NCBI GenBank assembly: GCA_964539825.1
Contig: CAZIKF010000020.1
Span: 31,992-95,991, forward strand
Origin: CAZIKF01 sp964539825
GTDB lineage: Bacteria; Muiribacteriota; UBA6191
Reading direction: 5' to 3'
DNA: 64,000 nt
The translations under genes were made by a program, and so were the position numbers. The notes under the pieces were generated by a model. That model made no database searches, was not told the origin of the DNA, and saw nothing but the letters and a program-made list of their open reading frames with translations. This document shows, one piece after another, positions 62,349 through 64,000 of the stretch; positions within the stretch are counted from its first letter, which is position 1; each line of letters opens with the position of its first letter.

Positions 62349-63572
62349 ATGAGAGAGGATCGAACCGCAGAGTTATATCTCTACTATAGAGGTTGTTTGG
62401 ATGCTCATTTCTGGCTGCCCGTATTTTTTCTCTATTTCAATGAACTTGTGGAGGTACCCCAGGTTCTCTTGATTGAGGCCGTTTACTATGCCTCGATAGT
62501 GACTTTGGAAATTCCTTCCGGATACTTTTCAGATCGATTTGGACGCCGCTTTACACTCCTGATCGCGACTACTTGCCTGGTGGGCTCCTTTAGCGCCTTT
62601 TTCTTTGCCAGTGGAATTGAATCTCTATTCATGGGTCAGGTGCTTTTGGCAGCAGGCCTGGCCTTCAATTCAGGGACCGATACTTCTTTACACTACGATA
62701 GTTTGGCAGCCTCTGGAAGGAGATCCGAGTACGCGCAGAGGGAAGGAATAGTCGCGCGTAATGGCCTATTCATCGGCGCGTTTGCCGCCCTTGTGGGAGG
62801 GCTCGCGGGAGCATATTCGTTGAGAATTGCCTATGGGCTGTCGATTTTATCTGCCCTGGGAGCCCTTCTGGCTGTACTTCTAATGCGTGAGCCGTCCAGA
62901 GCTGAGTGTGCTCATCCAGAGTTTCTAGGACAATTGAAGGATTGCCTCTCCTATCTTAAGAAAAAGCCCATTGCCTGGATCTTCAGCCTTGTAGTGCTCA
63001 TGACGATTCTCAATCACATCCCTTATATGTTCTATCAGCCTTACCTCAAAGAACTGGTCCTGGGGATGTCATTAGAGTCGTTGAGTACACCAGTCCTGAC
63101 CGGTCTGGTCGCTGCGGCTTCATTGATAATCGCAAGTATAGTAGCTTCGCGGACGATTGAGATTACACAGAAATTCGGCACCGTGACTACCTTATTGTCT
63201 GCCGCTCTAATCCAAACAGTCATCATTGGATTGATGGCTATTGTGATCAATCCCATGATTGCCCTGATCATCCTTCTGCGTGCGGTTCCGCGGGCCTTGA
63301 TGATGGCTCCGATCAATGTCTGCCTGGTTCCACGAATTCCATCTTCAAAGCGGGCTACCTACCTTTCCATCCAGAGCCTTGTTGGACGAATCTCCTTTGC
63401 AGCATACCTATTGATGATGTCCTGGATTACCACTGACAGTACAAGTTCAACCTGGGCTGCTATTCAATTGCCTTTGATTGTAGGCTTTGGAATGGGACTT
63501 GGCGGCCTTCTTCTCTTGTTGATAGTTTCCCGTAACCTGGGATTAGACCAACAGTCGAAAGACTCTGGCTAA
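62349..63572 (+). CDS. MFS transporter
   Basis: A 407-residue protein with about 12 helices and the loop 2-3 signature GYFSDRFGRRF (motif A). It also has the acidic motif in the fourth-helix region (SGTDTSLHYDSLAASGRRSEY). It resembles the tetracycline- or drug-efflux branch of the family, but the substrate is not clear. It is 83 bases after the cyclase gene, in the same direction. Confidence 0.85.
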   Translation: MREDRTAELYLYYRGCLDAHFWLPVFFLYFNELVEVPQVLLIEAVYYASIVTLEIPSGYFSDRFGRRFTLLIATTCLVGSFSAFFFASGIESLFMGQVLLAAGLAFNSGTDTSLHYDSLAASGRRSEYAQREGIVARNGLFIGAFAALVGGLAGAYSLRIAYGLSILSALGALLAVLLMREPSRAECAHPEFLGQLKDCLSYLKKKPIAWIFSLVVLMTILNHIPYMFYQPYLKELVLGMSLESLSTPVLTGLVAAASLIIASIVASRTIEITQKFGTVTTLLSAALIQTVIIGLMAIVINPMIALIILLRAVPRALMMAPINVCLVPRIPSSKRATYLSIQSLVGRISFAAYLLMMSWITTDSTSSTWAAIQLPLIVGFGMGLGGLLLLLIVSRNLGLDQQSKDSG

Positions 63573-63589
63573 GCAATCGAAATCTCTGG

Positions 63590-64000
63590 TTATGGCTGGC
63601 GAGATGGCCAGAGATTTGGATCAGGATTGGCCAGGGCCCAATTCCAATTCATGGAAAATACAATGAGATCAAGAAGATCCCATACTCCATCTTTACTCGG
63701 TTCGGAGTTCAGGACTGGGACTGTATCCGGACTCGATACTGAAGCAATATCAGGGACCGAAGAAGTTCCTTCCCAGGCGGCTCTAAGAATCTCTAAATCC
63801 TGTGAGTCTAAACGATCATCAAGATTGAAATCTCCCCGTAGAAAATAGGGAATACTCACAGGGAGAATAGGAGTGAATTCGCCGTTTCCTCCCTCATTAA
63901 TAGCCCTGAGCAGAAAGTAATAGGTAGTTCCGGAAGAAAATCCATCCAGGCTGAGTGGAAAACTAAGGGAAGTGAGCTTTTGAGCGGTGGTAGTGCTAAT
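63590..64000 (-). CDS. C-terminal part of a secreted protein: FN3-like region then dockerin-like repeats
   Basis: Reading the reverse strand from the window edge, the frame is open to 64000, so the gene continues beyond it; the GTG at 63859 is not its true start. The first visible part is an FN3-like domain end (GFSSGTTYYFLLRAINEGG). Then come two dockerin-like calcium loops: GDFNLDDRLDSQDLEILRAAW, with D-x-N-x-D-D, and KDGVWDLLDLIVFSMNW. Dockerin modules bind cohesins, or in non-cellulosomal bacteria serve as a surface or folding tag. The stop faces the MFS gene with 17 bases between. Confidence 0.75.
   Translation of the reverse strand: MSTTTAQKLTSLSFPLSLDGFSSGTTYYFLLRAINEGGNGEFTPILPVSIPYFLRGDFNLDDRLDSQDLEILRAAWEGTSSVPDIASVSSPDTVPVLNSEPSKDGVWDLLDLIVFSMNWNWALANPDPNLWPSRQP

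Noticed and set aside
1..64000. tRNA, rRNA, CRISPR arrays, transposase genes and prophage genes
   Set aside because: I read the intergenic regions and found no cloverleaf with a conserved T-arm, no spaced direct repeats, and no transposase or phage structural motif.

Overview
The window is bacterial chromosome with moderate GC content and dense, often overlapping genes. Many genes start with GTG or TTG, and at least one probably starts with CTG. The cell looks like a free-living diderm: many products carry Sec, Tat or lipoprotein signals, and there are pseudopilins, TPR proteins, a DUF1501/DUF1800 pair and dockerin/EF-hand calcium motifs. A complete membrane nitrate reductase shows respiration of nitrate. 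I cannot assign a phylum from the sequence alone. The mix suggests an uncultured lineage outside the well-studied Proteobacteria and Firmicutes.

Layout. (1) 0-7.4 kb: a TPR protein cut by the window edge, an ABC-2 type exporter, a VTT-family membrane protein, a reverse-strand secreted TPR protein, and a large protein that joins winged-helix-like segments to a degenerate N6-adenine methylase domain. (2) 7.4-13.8 kb: a housekeeping operon rpmF-plsX-fabH-fabD-fabG-acpP-fabF-rnc-spoVS, with a terminator-like hairpin between acpP and fabF. (3) 13.8-24.5 kb: TPR proteins, a HIT hydrolase, then rsmB, a PASTA protein, a pseudokinase and rpe. This last group resembles the Firmicutes prkC neighbourhood with the kinase split and inactivated. 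HU and an acetylpolyamine amidohydrolase-like protein follow. (4) 24.7-30.8 kb: secD (with an EF-hand pair), secF, ecfT, glgC and a hexapeptide acyltransferase. Two large intergenic palindromes (23.2 and 29.6 kb) share a core. (5) 30.9-48.9 kb: an accessory island of secreted proteins. It holds a DUF5995-like protein, a metal/siderophore-type binding protein with a DUF1304 protein, an HExxH protein, two members of a new paralogous family, the DUF1501/DUF1800 pair, and a seven-gene run in which two copies of a Cys-His amidase/partner cassette flank three pilin-like genes. (6) 48.9-61.4 kb: narC-narG-narH-narJ-narI-narK1-narK2 with an FNR-like box upstream, followed by a convergent hemerythrin operon. 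(7) 61.7-64 kb: a stand-alone class III cyclase with one lost catalytic residue, an MFS transporter, and the FN3-dockerin end of a secreted protein.

The best candidate for an undescribed system is at 42.9-48.9 kb: two paralogous lipoprotein or secreted amidases, each translationally coupled to a dedicated exported partner, around a minor-pilin operon. Other unusual points are the calcium-binding motif pair in SecD, the dissected PASTA-kinase locus, and the winged-helix/dead-methylase fusion.
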